A stretch of DNA of 37,091 nt. Source: an uncultured Prevotellaceae bacterium. Lineage in GTDB: Bacteria; Bacteroidota; Bacteroidia; Bacteroidales; Bacteroidaceae. Shown here one piece after another: positions 23,190-32,158 of the stretch; position 1 is the stretch's first letter; each line of letters opens with the position of its first letter. The position numbers and the translations under genes are program-made. The DNA lies in NCBI GenBank assembly GCA_945831805.1, contig CAMADY010000018.1, positions 1 to 37,091 on the forward strand, written 5' to 3'. Under the pieces are notes generated by a model. It did no database searches, was not told where the DNA came from, and saw only the letters and a program-made list of their open reading frames with translations.

Positions 23190-24248
23190 ATGAAAGTAGC
23201 AATCGTTGGCGCCAGCGGCGCTGTAGGACAGGAATTCCTCCGTGTCCTTGATGAGAGAAATTTCCCTATCGATGACCTCGTACTTTTCGGCTCGCAGCGT
23301 TCTGCTGGCACGAAGTACACCTTCCGCGGAAAGGAATATACCGTACAGCTCCTTGAGCACGGAGATGCGTTCAAGGGTGTTGACATAGCATTCACCAGTG
23401 CCGGTGCTGGTACGTCAAAGGAGTTTGCCGAGGATATTACGAAGTTCGGTGCGGTGATGATTGATAACTCCAGCGCATTCCGTATGGACAACGATGTGCC
23501 TCTCGTAGTGCCAGAGTGCAACGCTGAGGACGCGCTGACCCGCCCACGTGGCATCATCGCTAACCCTAACTGCACCACAATCATGATGGTTGTTTGTCTG
23601 CAGCCACTGGAGAAGATTTCTCACATCAAGCGCATCCACATCGCTTCTTACCAGTCGGCTTCAGGTGCCGGTGCAGCAGCAATGGCAGAGCTTAAGGAGC
23701 AGTACAGCGAACTCGCCAAGGATCAGCAGCCAACGGTTAACAAGTTCGCTTATCAGCTGGCTTACAACGTGATTCCTCAGATCGACGTGTTCCAGGACAA
23801 TGGCTACACGAAGGAGGAGATGAAGATGTTTAACGAGACAAAGAAGATTATGCATACCGATGCTCGCTGCTCTGCTATGTGCGTTCGTATCTCTTCACTC
23901 CGTGCGCACTCAGAGGCTGTATGGATTGAGACAGAGGAGCCAATCTCTGTCGAGGCTGCTCAGGAGGCTCTCCGCAATGCCGAGGGCGTAACTCTCGTTG
24001 ACGATCCAAAGGCTGTAGGCACAAAGGCTAACGCTGATGCTGAGGCAGAGACGATGGCAACACTGCCTTACCCTATGCCTCTCTACGCTGCTGGCAAGGA
24101 CGACGTTTATGTTGGTCGTGTTCGTGAGGACCTCGCCAACGACAATGGCCTCACCTTCTGGCTCACCGGCGACCAGATCAAGAAGGGTGCAGCCCTCAAC
24201 GCCGTTCAGATTGCCGAATACCTTATCAAGGTGGGCAACGTGAAGTAA
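23190..24248 (+). CDS. asd: Aspartate-semialdehyde dehydrogenase
   Basis: Asd reduces aspartyl phosphate to aspartate semialdehyde, the precursor for lysine/diaminopimelate, threonine and methionine. The protein is 352 aa by reading frame. The NADP fold opens [20 protein letters not shown] with GASGAVG (7-13). The active-site cysteine is Cys128 in [23 protein letters not shown] follows the catalytic region, and [19 protein letters not shown] contains the conserved Arg and the catalytic His. It heads a plus-strand run including dxs and trkA-trkH. Codon use suggests good expression. Confidence 0.94.
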   Translation: MKVAIVGASGAVGQEFLRVLDERNFPIDDLVLFGSQRSAGTKYTFRGKEYTVQLLEHGDAFKGVDIAFTSAGAGTSKEFAEDITKFGAVMIDNSSAFRMDNDVPLVVPECNAEDALTRPRGIIANPNCTTIMMVVCLQPLEKISHIKRIHIASYQSASGAGAAAMAELKEQYSELAKDQQPTVNKFAYQLAYNVIPQIDVFQDNGYTKEEMKMFNETKKIMHTDARCSAMCVRISSLRAHSEAVWIETEEPISVEAAQEALRNAEGVTLVDDPKAVGTKANADAEAETMATLPYPMPLYAAGKDDVYVGRVREDLANDNGLTFWLTGDQIKKGAALNAVQIAEYLIKVGNVK

Positions 24249-24256
24249 TCGGGGGA

Positions 24257-24613
24257 ATGAGCAAATTCAATGACGATCATCTCGCTGTCGCTGAAAGGCG
24301 GCAGCGAGCTTGGGAGAAACGAAAATAGGATGCTAAATTCTACAGAGACCCCTCGAAACTCTCATTTGGTGGACTTATCATCGTGGAACTGGTGAAGTTC
24401 AACGAAGGCGAACCTAATTATTATCTCATGGTTTTGGGATTGATTCCAACAATAGTTCTTGCGGTAATAGCAAATAGTACTCTTAAACAATAATACTCAT
24501 GGATCCATTTGAAATTATATACAGTAACGGCAGTAATAGGTTTAATCCTTGCTGTTATGACCTATACAAAGAGGGGAAGAAGAATATTGATTGGAGACGC
24601 TGAGGAATTATAA
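24257..24613 (+). pseudogene. Small two-helix membrane protein, broken by two in-frame stops
   Basis: A single reading frame runs 119 codons from the ATG at 24257 to the TAA at 24611-24613, interrupted by TAG at 24326-24328 and TAA at 24491-24493. All three pieces look like protein. The first is MSKFNDDHLAVAERRQRAWE. The second is DAKFYRDPSKLSFGGLIIVE, continuing into the hydrophobic LMVLGLIPTIVLAVIAN. The third is LYTVTAVIGLILAVMTYTK, ending [11 protein letters not shown]. Read through, they give a soluble N-terminus and a two-helix membrane hairpin. The middle piece has no start codon of its own before the helix. The last TAA overlaps the dxs ATG by one base (TAATG), as in translational coupling. 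I do not recognise the family. Decay by two point mutations is the simplest explanation. Confidence 0.6.
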
Positions 24614-26547
24614 TGGACTCTAAGGATAATCTTCTTGAAAAAATATATTATCCAGATGATTTACGTAAATTGTCCGTAAATGATTTGGAGCAACTCTGTG
24701 CAGAGCTGCGCGATGACATCGTGAAGGAGGTGGCGGTGAATCCCGGACATCTTGCTTCGAGCCTCGGTGTCACCGAGCTTACCGTTGCCCTGCACTATGT
24801 CTATAACACCCCGGAGGACCGCATCGTTTGGGATGTGGGCCATCAGGCGTATGGCCATAAGATACTGACCGGCAGACGCGAGACATTCGCCACGAACCGT
24901 AAGTTCGGGGGACTGCATCCGTTCCCTTGTCCGGCAGAGAGCGAGTATGACACGTTCACCTGCGGCCATGCTTCAAATAGCATCTCGGCTGCGCTGGGCA
25001 TGGCAGTGGCAAGTGCCAATGGTGTAACGGACGGCACTGCTACCGATGTCGTTGCAGTGAACAGGAAGGTCGTTGCCGTCATCGGCGATGGCTCGATGAG
25101 CGGCGGTCTTGCCTTCGAAGGCCTGAACAATGCATGCTCCTCGCCTAACGACCTGCTGATAATCCTTAACGACAACAATATGTCCATCGACAGAAGCGTC
25201 GGTGGCATGAAGCAGTACTTGTTGGCTCTGAACACCAACGAGTCATATAACAAATGGCGCTTCAGGGCAGCGCGATGGCTCTTTGACCACGGATTGCTGA
25301 ACGAAAGCCGCCGCAAGAAGACGATACGCTTCGGTAATGCACTGAAGTCGGCACTCTCTCCTCAGGCAAACATCTTCGAGGGCATGGACATAAGATACTT
25401 CGGACCTGTTGACGGTCACGATGTCAAGGAACTTGTCCGCGTGCTGAGACAGCTGAAGGAAATGAAGGGTCCGAAGCTGCTGCACATACATACCGTAAAG
25501 GGCAAGGGCTACAAGCCTGCAGAGAAGTCGGCTACGGTATGGCATGCGCCGGGTAAGTTTGACCCGGAGACAGGCGAGCGTATCAAGGAGAATACGGCGA
25601 ACAAGCCACCGAAGTATCAGGATGTCTTCGGTGAGACGCTCGTGGAGCTTGCCCGCATGAACGACAAGGTGGTAGGTGTTACGCCTGCCATGCCAACAGG
25701 TTGCTCGATGAACAAGCTCTTCGACGCTATGCCCGACAGAGCCTTCGACGTTGGAATAGCCGAGGGACATGCCGTGACGTTCTCCGGAGGAATGGCAACG
25801 GAGGGTTGCGTACCTTATTGTAATATATATAGCGCATTCTCACAGCGCGCGTATGACAACATCATCCACGACGTGGCGATAGCGAAGCTTAACGTGGTGT
25901 TCTGTTTCGACAGGGCGGGAATAGTCGGCGAGGATGGCTCTACGCATCATGGTGCCTTCGACCTCGCAATGCTCCGACCTGTTCCGAACATGACGATCTG
26001 TGCTCCTATGAACGAGCACGAACTGAGGAAGATGATGTTCACCGCACAGCAACCGGACATGGGACCGTTCGTGATACGCTATCCGCGTGGCAGAGGACAG
26101 CTCGTTGACTGGCGTTGTCCGCTGGAGGCTATACCTGTCGGCAAGGGTAGGAAACTTACTGATGGCAAGGATGTTGCGGTGTTGTCGATAGGCAACATAG
26201 GCAATAACGTCACGAAGGCGATAGAGATGCTGAAGCAGACGAATCCGGGGTTGACGGTAGCCCACTATGACATGCGCTTCCTAAAGCCTATCGACGAGGA
26301 GATACTGCGTGAAGTAGGCGAACGATTCAGCCATGTGGTGACGATAGAGGACGGCGTGAAGAACGGCGGACTGGGCTCCGCTGTGCTGGAATATTTCGCT
26401 GACAACGGCTATACGCCTAAGGTGACGCGCCTCGGAATGCCTACCGATGCATTCGTGGAACACGGCACGGTGGCAGAGCTGCAGCATGTGGCGGGAATGG
26501 ATGCCGATGCTATCGCAAAAACTGTCGTTTTTGCAAGTAAGAAGTAA
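24613..26547 (+). CDS. dxs: 1-deoxy-D-xylulose-5-phosphate synthase
   Basis: Dxs joins pyruvate and glyceraldehyde 3-phosphate to give DXP, the entry step of the MEP isoprenoid pathway and a source for thiamine and pyridoxal. The protein is 644 aa, slightly longer than the E. coli enzyme. Visible motifs are [16 protein letters not shown] and [16 protein letters not shown], the thiamine-diphosphate motif [17 protein letters not shown], the substrate-binding [12 protein letters not shown], and [20 protein letters not shown] in the pyrimidine domain. The C-terminal transketolase domain follows. The start overlaps the stop of the broken gene upstream (TAATG). The last codons (Ser-Lys-Lys-stop) are already part of the 7-bp array. 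Confidence 0.95.
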   Translation: MDSKDNLLEKIYYPDDLRKLSVNDLEQLCAELRDDIVKEVAVNPGHLASSLGVTELTVALHYVYNTPEDRIVWDVGHQAYGHKILTGRRETFATNRKFGGLHPFPCPAESEYDTFTCGHASNSISAALGMAVASANGVTDGTATDVVAVNRKVVAVIGDGSMSGGLAFEGLNNACSSPNDLLIILNDNNMSIDRSVGGMKQYLLALNTNESYNKWRFRAARWLFDHGLLNESRRKKTIRFGNALKSALSPQANIFEGMDIRYFGPVDGHDVKELVRVLRQLKEMKGPKLLHIHTVKGKGYKPAEKSATVWHAPGKFDPETGERIKENTANKPPKYQDVFGETLVELARMNDKVVGVTPAMPTGCSMNKLFDAMPDRAFDVGIAEGHAVTFSGGMATEGCVPYCNIYSAFSQRAYDNIIHDVAIAKLNVVFCFDRAGIVGEDGSTHHGAFDLAMLRPVPNMTICAPMNEHELRKMMFTAQQPDMGPFVIRYPRGRGQLVDWRCPLEAIPVGKGRKLTDGKDVAVLSIGNIGNNVTKAIEMLKQTNPGLTVAHYDMRFLKPIDEEILREVGERFSHVVTIEDGVKNGGLGSAVLEYFADNGYTPKVTRLGMPTDAFVEHGTVAELQHVAGMDADAIAKTVVFASKK

Positions 26548-26611
26548 AAAGTAAAAAGTAAGAAGTAAGAAGTGGAAAGTGGAGAATGGAAAATGGAGAA
26601 TGGAAAGTTGT
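26535..26611. repeat. Gap-free 7-bp-period array overlapping the dxs stop
   Basis: Ten gap-free 7-mers run from 26535 to 26604: AAGTAAG, AAGTAAA twice, AAGTAAG twice, AAGTGGA twice, GAATGGA, AAATGGA, GAATGGA, with AAGTTGT closing to 26611. The array begins 10 bases before the dxs stop codon. There is no C on the coding strand within the units. Confidence 0.85.
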
Positions 26612-26682
26612 GATTACGCTTTTCGTTTGTTTGTCCACAGAAAAAAGTTCGCCACCGTTGTTCACTGTTAACTGAAAAAAAA

Positions 26683-28026
26683 ATGAAGATTATCATTGCC
26701 GGTGCATACGCCATAGGTAACTACCTCGCTTCGCTCCTTACGCGAACGAACGAGGACATCACGATTATTGACGACAACGAGGAAGCCCTCGACAACGTCA
26801 ATAGCGATCTTGATGTGCTTACGATGCATGCTTCGCCAATCAGCGTAAAGGCTTTGCGACAGGTCGGTGTGGGTCAGGCAGACCTCTTCATCGCCGTAAC
26901 GCACAGCCAGGAGACGAATATGTGTGCATGCTCGCTTGCTAAGTCGCTCGGAGCAAAGCAGACGGTGGCGAAGGTGGAGGACTATGAGTTTGCTGCACCA
27001 AACAACAAGGACGTACTGCAGCGTATGGGCGTGGACTCCATAATCTATCCGGAAATGCTTGCTGCACAGGATATTATAAACGGATTGAAGATGTCGTGGG
27101 TGCGTCAGCGATGGGATGTCCATGGCGGTGCGCTCGTGATGCTCGGAATAAAGCTTAGGGAGAGCTGCGAGATACTGAACAGGCCGCTAAAGGAGCTGAT
27201 AGGTCCTGATGAGCCATACCATATCGTTGCCATAAAACGAGGTAACGACACTATAATACCGGGTGGTGATGAGGTGCTGCAGCTGCATGACCTCGCTTAC
27301 TTCATGACGACGAAGAACAGCATACCGTATGTCCGCAGGATAGTGGGCAAGGAGAAGTATGCCGACGTCAGCCATGTCATGATTATGGGAGGCGGCAAGA
27401 CGGCGGTGCGCGCTGCGCATAACATGCCGGAATACATGCAGTACAAGATTATAGAGAACGACCCTCAGCGCTGCGAACAGCTTAACGACCTGCTGCCTGA
27501 CAATGCTGGATACGTCATCAATGGCGATGCGCGTGATACCTCCGTCCTCGTGGAAGAGGGCATCCGCAGCATGGAGGCCTTCGTCGCTCTGACGGGCAGC
27601 TCCGAGGCAAATATTCTTGCGTGTCTGTCAGCAAAACGCTATGGTGTCAGGAAGACCGTTGCCGTAATTGAGAATATAGACTATGTCGATATGGCGGAGA
27701 GCCTTGATATCGGTACAATCATCAACCGCAAGGCTATTGCGGCATCACGCATTTACGAGATGATGCTTGAGGGAAAGGCTGCCAACGTCAGATTCCTCAT
27801 GCAGGCAAAGGCGGACGTGGCGGAGTTTACTGCTCAGCCGGGTTCGAAGATTACGAAGAAGCGCATCTTCGAACTGGGATTGCCTAAGGGCATCACGTTC
27901 GGAGGATTGGTGCGTAATGGTGAGGGTATGCTCATCTCCGGTGGTACGCAGATTCAGGAGGGCGACATCGTAATGGTGTTCTGCGTCAATGCAGACCTCA
28001 AGCGAATAGAGAAACTCTTTTTGTAA
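26683..28026 (+). CDS. trkA: Trk potassium uptake regulatory subunit TrkA
   Basis: TrkA is the cytoplasmic nucleotide-binding gating subunit of the Trk K+ uptake system. The protein is 447 aa with two RCK units in tandem: residues 1 to ~220 (MKIIIAGAYAIGNYLASLL, then the TIIDDNEEAL acidic end of strand 2) and ~225 to 447 (VMIMGGGKTAVRAAHNM). Each has a Rossmann-like TrkA-N and a TrkA-C domain. The first dinucleotide loop reads GAYAIG in place of GxGxxG, and the second GGGKTA lacks the last Gly. It is followed 24 bases later by trkH, its channel partner, so the two are almost certainly co-transcribed. Confidence 0.92.
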   Translation: MKIIIAGAYAIGNYLASLLTRTNEDITIIDDNEEALDNVNSDLDVLTMHASPISVKALRQVGVGQADLFIAVTHSQETNMCACSLAKSLGAKQTVAKVEDYEFAAPNNKDVLQRMGVDSIIYPEMLAAQDIINGLKMSWVRQRWDVHGGALVMLGIKLRESCEILNRPLKELIGPDEPYHIVAIKRGNDTIIPGGDEVLQLHDLAYFMTTKNSIPYVRRIVGKEKYADVSHVMIMGGGKTAVRAAHNMPEYMQYKIIENDPQRCEQLNDLLPDNAGYVINGDARDTSVLVEEGIRSMEAFVALTGSSEANILACLSAKRYGVRKTVAVIENIDYVDMAESLDIGTIINRKAIAASRIYEMMLEGKAANVRFLMQAKADVAEFTAQPGSKITKKRIFELGLPKGITFGGLVRNGEGMLISGGTQIQEGDIVMVFCVNADLKRIEKLFL

Positions 28027-28050
28027 GACGAAGACGAAAATAGAGAATGA

Positions 28051-29511
28051 ATGCTTAACGTAAAACTCATATATAAGATTATCAGTAAGTTGCTCTTCCT
28101 GGAGTCGCTGTTTATGCTGATGTGTCTCATTGTTGCCATAGGCTACCGTGAGGATGACGTCTTTGCGTTTATCGTATCGATATTGTTGACGCAGATGGCG
28201 GCTTACGTGCTGCATTATCTTGGGAGAGATTCTTCAAACAACATAATGGGCAGGAAGGATTCCTTCCTTGTCGTTACCCTCACATGGACGGTGTATAGTC
28301 TTTTCGGCACGCTGCCGTTCCTTGTCGGAGGGTATATTACGAACTTCACGAACGCATATTTCGAGACGATATCCGGTTTTACCACAACAGGCGCAACGAT
28401 ACTTGACGATGTGGAGCACCTGCCGCACGGCATATTGTTCTGGCGTTCGCTGACACAATGGATCGGCGGTCTTGGAATTGTGTTCTTCACCATAGCCGTT
28501 CTTCCGTCGATGGTGGGAGGCTCCATGAAGGTGTTCTCTGCTGAGACGACGGGACCTATAAAGACGAAGCTGCATCCTCGACTTTCTACCTCGGCGCAGT
28601 CTATATGGATTGTGTTCCTGGCATTGTCTATCGTTTGCTTCATTTCCTTCAAACTGCTGGGAATGGGATGGTTTGACAGCATCAATTATTCGATGACGAC
28701 GATAGCGACGGGGGGATTCTCTACTCACAATGATAGTATAGAATACTTCAGTTCGCCTGCGTTGGAGTATGTCTCTACGTTCTTCTGTTTCCTTTCAGGC
28801 ATTAACTTCATACTGCTATACCGCTTGGTGATAAAAGGCGAGATAAAGAGTCTTTTCAGCAATGCGGAGGTGAAGTTCTATGTCTTTATAACCTTGGCGT
28901 TTACGGCATTCATAATGTTCCTTCTGATGAATACCAACGGCTATGGGGCAGAGAGGGCGTTCCGCAGTGCTATCTACCAGGTGGTGTCGTTCATTACCAC
29001 TACAGGCCTTTTCAACGATGATGCTGCAAAATGGCCTCACGTGACGTGGATTATCCTGGCACTCTGTATGTTTATGGGTGCGTGTGCCGGAAGTACCAGC
29101 GGTGGCTTCAAGAGTATTCGTTGCCTCATGCTTTTCAAGGTGGTGCGCAATGAGTTCAAACAACTGCTGCATCCGAGGGCAGTGCTGCCTCTTCGAATGA
29201 ATGACGTGAACATTTCCATGCAGCGAAGGGTTACGCTGCTGGCATTCCTTACCGTTTATTGCATACTGTGCATATTCTGCGCATTCGTAATGGTTTCGGC
29301 GGGCGTGGATAACACCAATGCCATAACAATCACTATCTCTACGCTGAGCAACGTGGGCCCTACGCTCGGAACGGAGATAGGTCCTACGATGTCATGGAAC
29401 GAACTGCCGGATCTGTGTAAGTGGATATGTGCTCTGCTGATGCTTATGGGACGTCTTGAGATCTTCTCCGTACTCATAATCTTCACTCCGGAGTTCTGGA
29501 GTGATAGGTAG
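28051..29511 (+). CDS. trkH: Trk potassium uptake membrane subunit TrkH
   Basis: TrkH forms the K+-conducting channel. The protein is 486 aa with repeated membrane-pore-membrane units. The four selectivity-filter loops can be found: SGFTTTGATIL, TTIATGGFSTHNDS, SFITTTGLFND and GACAGSTSGGFKSIR. WRSLTQWIGGLGIVFF after the first loop is also characteristic. It starts 24 bases after trkA. The C-terminus (LIIFTPEFWSDR) is normal, and an 8-bp-period array begins 7 bases after its stop. Confidence 0.93.
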   Translation: MLNVKLIYKIISKLLFLESLFMLMCLIVAIGYREDDVFAFIVSILLTQMAAYVLHYLGRDSSNNIMGRKDSFLVVTLTWTVYSLFGTLPFLVGGYITNFTNAYFETISGFTTTGATILDDVEHLPHGILFWRSLTQWIGGLGIVFFTIAVLPSMVGGSMKVFSAETTGPIKTKLHPRLSTSAQSIWIVFLALSIVCFISFKLLGMGWFDSINYSMTTIATGGFSTHNDSIEYFSSPALEYVSTFFCFLSGINFILLYRLVIKGEIKSLFSNAEVKFYVFITLAFTAFIMFLLMNTNGYGAERAFRSAIYQVVSFITTTGLFNDDAAKWPHVTWIILALCMFMGACAGSTSGGFKSIRCLMLFKVVRNEFKQLLHPRAVLPLRMNDVNISMQRRVTLLAFLTVYCILCIFCAFVMVSAGVDNTNAITITISTLSNVGPTLGTEIGPTMSWNELPDLCKWICALLMLMGRLEIFSVLIIFTPEFWSDR

Positions 29512-29518
29512 GGGGCGA

Positions 29519-29657
29519 TTTTGCGGTTGTACGGTTTTGCGGTTGTACGGTTTTGCGGTTTTGCGGTTGTACGGTTTTGCGGTTGTACGGTTTTGCGGTT
29601 GTACGGTTTATCGGTTTGACGGTTATTCGGTTGTTTATCGGTTATTTGGTTTTACAG
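29519..29657. repeat. 8-bp-period array between trkH and the EEP gene
   Basis: Fourteen gap-free octamers run 29519-29630, mainly TTTTGCGG alternating with TTGTACGG and later drifting (TTTATCGG, TTTGACGG, TTATTCGG). Then come an 11-base unit and two more degraded units. All share the frame TTnnnCGG. It fills most of the spacer and stops about 14 bases before the likely EEP start. Confidence 0.9.
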
Positions 29658-29670
29658 ACTATTCTTTACT

Positions 29671-30702
29671 TTGCCTCTACGTTTACTATTCATAGTCAGT
29701 TTTGCGTGCGTATATATAAATATGTATGCGCAGAAGATTCCGTTTACGTTGGTGGAGTACAACTGCGAGAACCTCTTTGACTGCAGGCATGATAGTCTGA
29801 AGGACGACTATGAGTTCTTGCCTGATGCCGATAAACACTGGACCTTCGGACGCTATTGGAAGAAAGTGAACAATATCGGAAGGGTTGTTCATCAGTGTGG
29901 TGGAGTGGGGGATAAGTGGCAGTTGCCCGACCTCGTGGCGCTTGTTGAGGTGGAGAACGACAGTACGCTCTTCATGCTGTCACGCCGTTCAATGCTTAGG
30001 GGAGCCGGCTATCGTTTTCTTATGACAAACTCCGAGGATGCCAGGGGCGTTGATGTGGCGTTGATGTATAACCCCTTTACGTTCAAACCTTTGGAGCATC
30101 ATTCGCTGAAAGTTGTTCCACCGAAGGGCGAAAGGAAGACTCGTGATGTTCTGTACGTCAGGGGAATGGTGGTGACAGGTGCTGAAATGCATGTGTTTGT
30201 TGTTCATGCACCGAGTCGTGGTGGCGGTCAGTTTGAAACAGATGGTTATCGTCTTGCGGTGGCAAGGAGGGTGATGGAGACCGTTGACTCTATACGCAGT
30301 GTTGACACCGATGCCAACATAATCGTGGCGGGCGACTTCAATGATTACACTTACAATAAGTCGTTGCGGTATTATAAGAATAAAGGTCTTGCGGATGTTT
30401 CGGAGAAGGCCGTTGGACTTAACTTTACCCGACGAAACAAGAAGGGTAGGGAGGTCCTGAATACGGGTTGTACGGGTACATATAAGTATCAGGGCGAATG
30501 GAATAGCCTGGACCACATCCTGCTTTCTGAACCGTTGCGGGCAATGGTTTCGGAGTGCTTTATATATGATGCCCAATGGTTACTGGAAAAAGATAGCCAA
30601 GGTGGTTACAAACCGTTTCGTAACTACCTTGGCCCTATATACCACGGAGGCATCAGCGATCACCTCCCACTTGTGTTGAGGCTATTGTTTCCTGCGGAAT
30701 AG
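29671..30702 (+). CDS. Secreted endonuclease/exonuclease/phosphatase family protein
   Basis: This is a 343-aa member of the EEP fold (DNase I / phosphodiesterase superfamily). Visible motifs are VEYNCENLFD (metal Asn/Glu region), LVALVEVENDSTL with the catalytic Glu, HAPSRGGGQFETDGYRLAVA, the VAGDFNDY motif with catalytic Asp and Asn, and the terminal GGISDHLPL with the Asp-His pair. A signal peptide (LRLLFIVSFACVYINMYA, cut before QK) implies export, so the target is extracellular nucleic acid, phospholipid or phosphosugar. The start is uncertain: no ATG precedes the hydrophobic core, so TTG at 29671 is used. ATG 29722 would remove the signal peptide. The repeat array lies just upstream and may have replaced the original leader. 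Confidence 0.82.
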   Translation: MPLRLLFIVSFACVYINMYAQKIPFTLVEYNCENLFDCRHDSLKDDYEFLPDADKHWTFGRYWKKVNNIGRVVHQCGGVGDKWQLPDLVALVEVENDSTLFMLSRRSMLRGAGYRFLMTNSEDARGVDVALMYNPFTFKPLEHHSLKVVPPKGERKTRDVLYVRGMVVTGAEMHVFVVHAPSRGGGQFETDGYRLAVARRVMETVDSIRSVDTDANIIVAGDFNDYTYNKSLRYYKNKGLADVSEKAVGLNFTRRNKKGREVLNTGCTGTYKYQGEWNSLDHILLSEPLRAMVSECFIYDAQWLLEKDSQGGYKPFRNYLGPIYHGGISDHLPLVLRLLFPAE

Positions 30703-30736
30703 TCTTTTAAAGACGATACGTTGTATGCAATCGATA

Positions 30737-31216
30737 TTATGCCTTTTCATAATCTACAAAGGCGTACTTCTGCGCGTGCTTCTCGTCGATATCATGGTCT
30801 TCGCGCCATGACTCCTTCCAACTGCTGTAGTCAGGGAAGAAGACGTCGGCCTCGGCAGGTGTTGCTGCTATCTCCGTGAGACACAGACGGTCTGCCAATG
30901 GCATTGCCTGCTCATAGACACTCGCACCGCCGATGATGTATATGTCCTCGTCCGGGGTGCAGTGTTGCATGGCCTCGTCAAGCGAACCATAGACATCGCA
31001 TCCGGGAAGTTCCTTTACGGAACGTGAGATAACAACGTTCCTGCGGTTTGGCAGTGCGCCCTTTGGCAGCGAGTCGAAGGTCTTTCTGCCCATTATGATG
31101 GTGTGCCCGGTTGTCAGTGTCTTGAATCTCTTAAGGTCGTTAGGCAACCAATACAACAACTTATTCTCAAAACCGATAGCCCTATTCTCAGCTACCGCCG
31201 CTATTATGTTTATCAT
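30737..31216 (-). CDS. folA: Dihydrofolate reductase
   Basis: FolA reduces dihydrofolate to tetrahydrofolate with NADPH. The protein is 159 aa, normal for the bacterial enzyme. It opens MINIIAAVAENRAIGFENKL, has the catalytic acid Asp27 in WLPNDLKRFK, the NADPH motif IIMGRKTFDSL and IYIIGGASVYEQAM. It lies 90 bases after thyA on the same strand, the usual pairing, since thymidylate synthase is what oxidises the folate that FolA reduces. Confidence 0.95.
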   Translation of the reverse strand: MINIIAAVAENRAIGFENKLLYWLPNDLKRFKTLTTGHTIIMGRKTFDSLPKGALPNRRNVVISRSVKELPGCDVYGSLDEAMQHCTPDEDIYIIGGASVYEQAMPLADRLCLTEIAATPAEADVFFPDYSSWKESWREDHDIDEKHAQKYAFVDYEKA

Positions 31217-31261
31217 TGCTTGTCTATTGTTCTTGTTAGAATGCTATATTGTCTTACGATA

Positions 31262-31298
31262 TTTTAAGTAAAAACAACTCCCTCCCTACAGGTAGGGG
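31262..31298 (-). terminator. Hairpin after thyA, terminator-like
   Basis: On the minus strand CCCTAC pairs with GTAGGG (31284-31297, 2-base loop, so really a shorter stem), followed by AGGGAGTTGTTTTTAC. It may attenuate transcription between thyA and folA. The T tract is offset by 8 bases, so termination is uncertain. Confidence 0.35.
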
Positions 31299-31306
31299 TG
31301 TGGGGC

Positions 31307-32113
31307 TTAAACACTCACCTCCGCCTTGATATGTGGCCATGGATCGTAATCCACCAGTTCGAAGTCCTCGTACTTGAAGTCGAAGAGATCTTTCACCTCA
31401 GGGTTAAGCTTCATCTTTGGCAGAGGACGAGGAGTGCGTGACAACTGCAGCTCTGCCTGCTCCAAGTGGTTGAGGTATAGGTGGGTATCGCCTGTGGTGT
31501 GTATAAATTCTCCACACTCGAAGCCTGTCACCTGTGCCATCATCTGCAGCAGTAGTGCGTATGACGCAATGTTGAACGGAACGCCAAGGAATGTATCGGC
31601 GCTGCGCTGGTATAGTTGAAGCGAGAGTTTGTTGTCCGCAACGTAGAACTGGAACATGGTGTGGCATGGAGGCAGTGCCATATAGTCCGTCTGTCCCGGA
31701 TGCCATGCGCAAACTATCATACGACGGCTGTCTGGATTTGTCTTCAGCTGGTGCAACACGTCCTTTATCTGGTCAACGACGACGCGGTTACCATCCTTGT
31801 CAAGGGTCTCGAAGGCACGCCATTGTTTGCCATAGACAGGACCTAGTTCGCCGTTCTCGTCTGCCCATTCGTTCCAGATTCGAACACCGTGTTCCTGAAG
31901 GTAGTGGATGTTCGTGTCACCCTTGAGGAACCATAGCAGTTCGTAGATGATGGATTTCAGATGCAGCTTCTTTGTCGTCAGCAACGGAAAGCCATCAGCC
32001 ATGTTGAAGCGCATCTGATTGCCAAATACACTCTTCGTTCCTGTACCGGTGCGGTCGGTCTTAACCGCACCCTCTTTCATTATTCTGTCAAGTAAGTCTA
32101 AATACTGTTTCAT
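31307..32113 (-). CDS. thyA: Thymidylate synthase
   Basis: ThyA methylates dUMP to dTMP using methylene-tetrahydrofolate. The protein is 268 aa, close to the E. coli length. It opens [20 protein letters not shown] with the phosphate-binding RTGTGT. The nucleophile is Cys150 in [27 protein letters not shown] and [20 protein letters not shown] complete the active site. It ends [14 protein letters not shown] ([10 protein letters not shown]). It starts 41 bases after the DUF3078 gene and precedes folA, so the three probably share the promoter at 33512-33540. Confidence 0.96.
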   Translation of the reverse strand: MKQYLDLLDRIMKEGAVKTDRTGTGTKSVFGNQMRFNMADGFPLLTTKKLHLKSIIYELLWFLKGDTNIHYLQEHGVRIWNEWADENGELGPVYGKQWRAFETLDKDGNRVVVDQIKDVLHQLKTNPDSRRMIVCAWHPGQTDYMALPPCHTMFQFYVADNKLSLQLYQRSADTFLGVPFNIASYALLLQMMAQVTGFECGEFIHTTGDTHLYLNHLEQAELQLSRTPRPLPKMKLNPEVKDLFDFKYEDFELVDYDPWPHIKAEVSV

Positions 32114-32130
32114 CCTATATTGCTTTTAAT

Positions 32131-32158
32131 CTCTAACCCCTAACCTCAAACCTGTCAC
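32131..32158. repeat. 7-bp-period array overlapping the DUF3078 stop
   Basis: Four gap-free 7-mers on the plus strand, CTCTAAC, CCCTAAC, CTCAAAC, CTGTCAC, end across the DUF3078 stop codon (complement of 32155-32157). In the DUF3078 direction the strand is G-rich (GTTAGGGGTTAGAG). Confidence 0.6.

Noticed and set aside
24326..24493. Stop-codon reassignment or selenocysteine/pyrrolysine insertion in the broken gene
   Set aside because: One stop is TAG and the other TAA. Both are used as normal ends by intact genes in the window, and no recoding element is apparent, so nonsense mutation is simpler.
29501..29780. Two overlapping frames across the 8-bp array encoding Cys/Gly/Leu-rich repeats
   Set aside because: The 8-bp units contain few stop codons on this strand, so open frames arise automatically. 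They overlap trkH and the EEP gene in other frames.
30704..30718. Small palindrome (GTCTTTTAAAGAC) between the EEP gene and folA
   Set aside because: The stem leaves no loop and no T tract follows, so a terminator cannot be supported.
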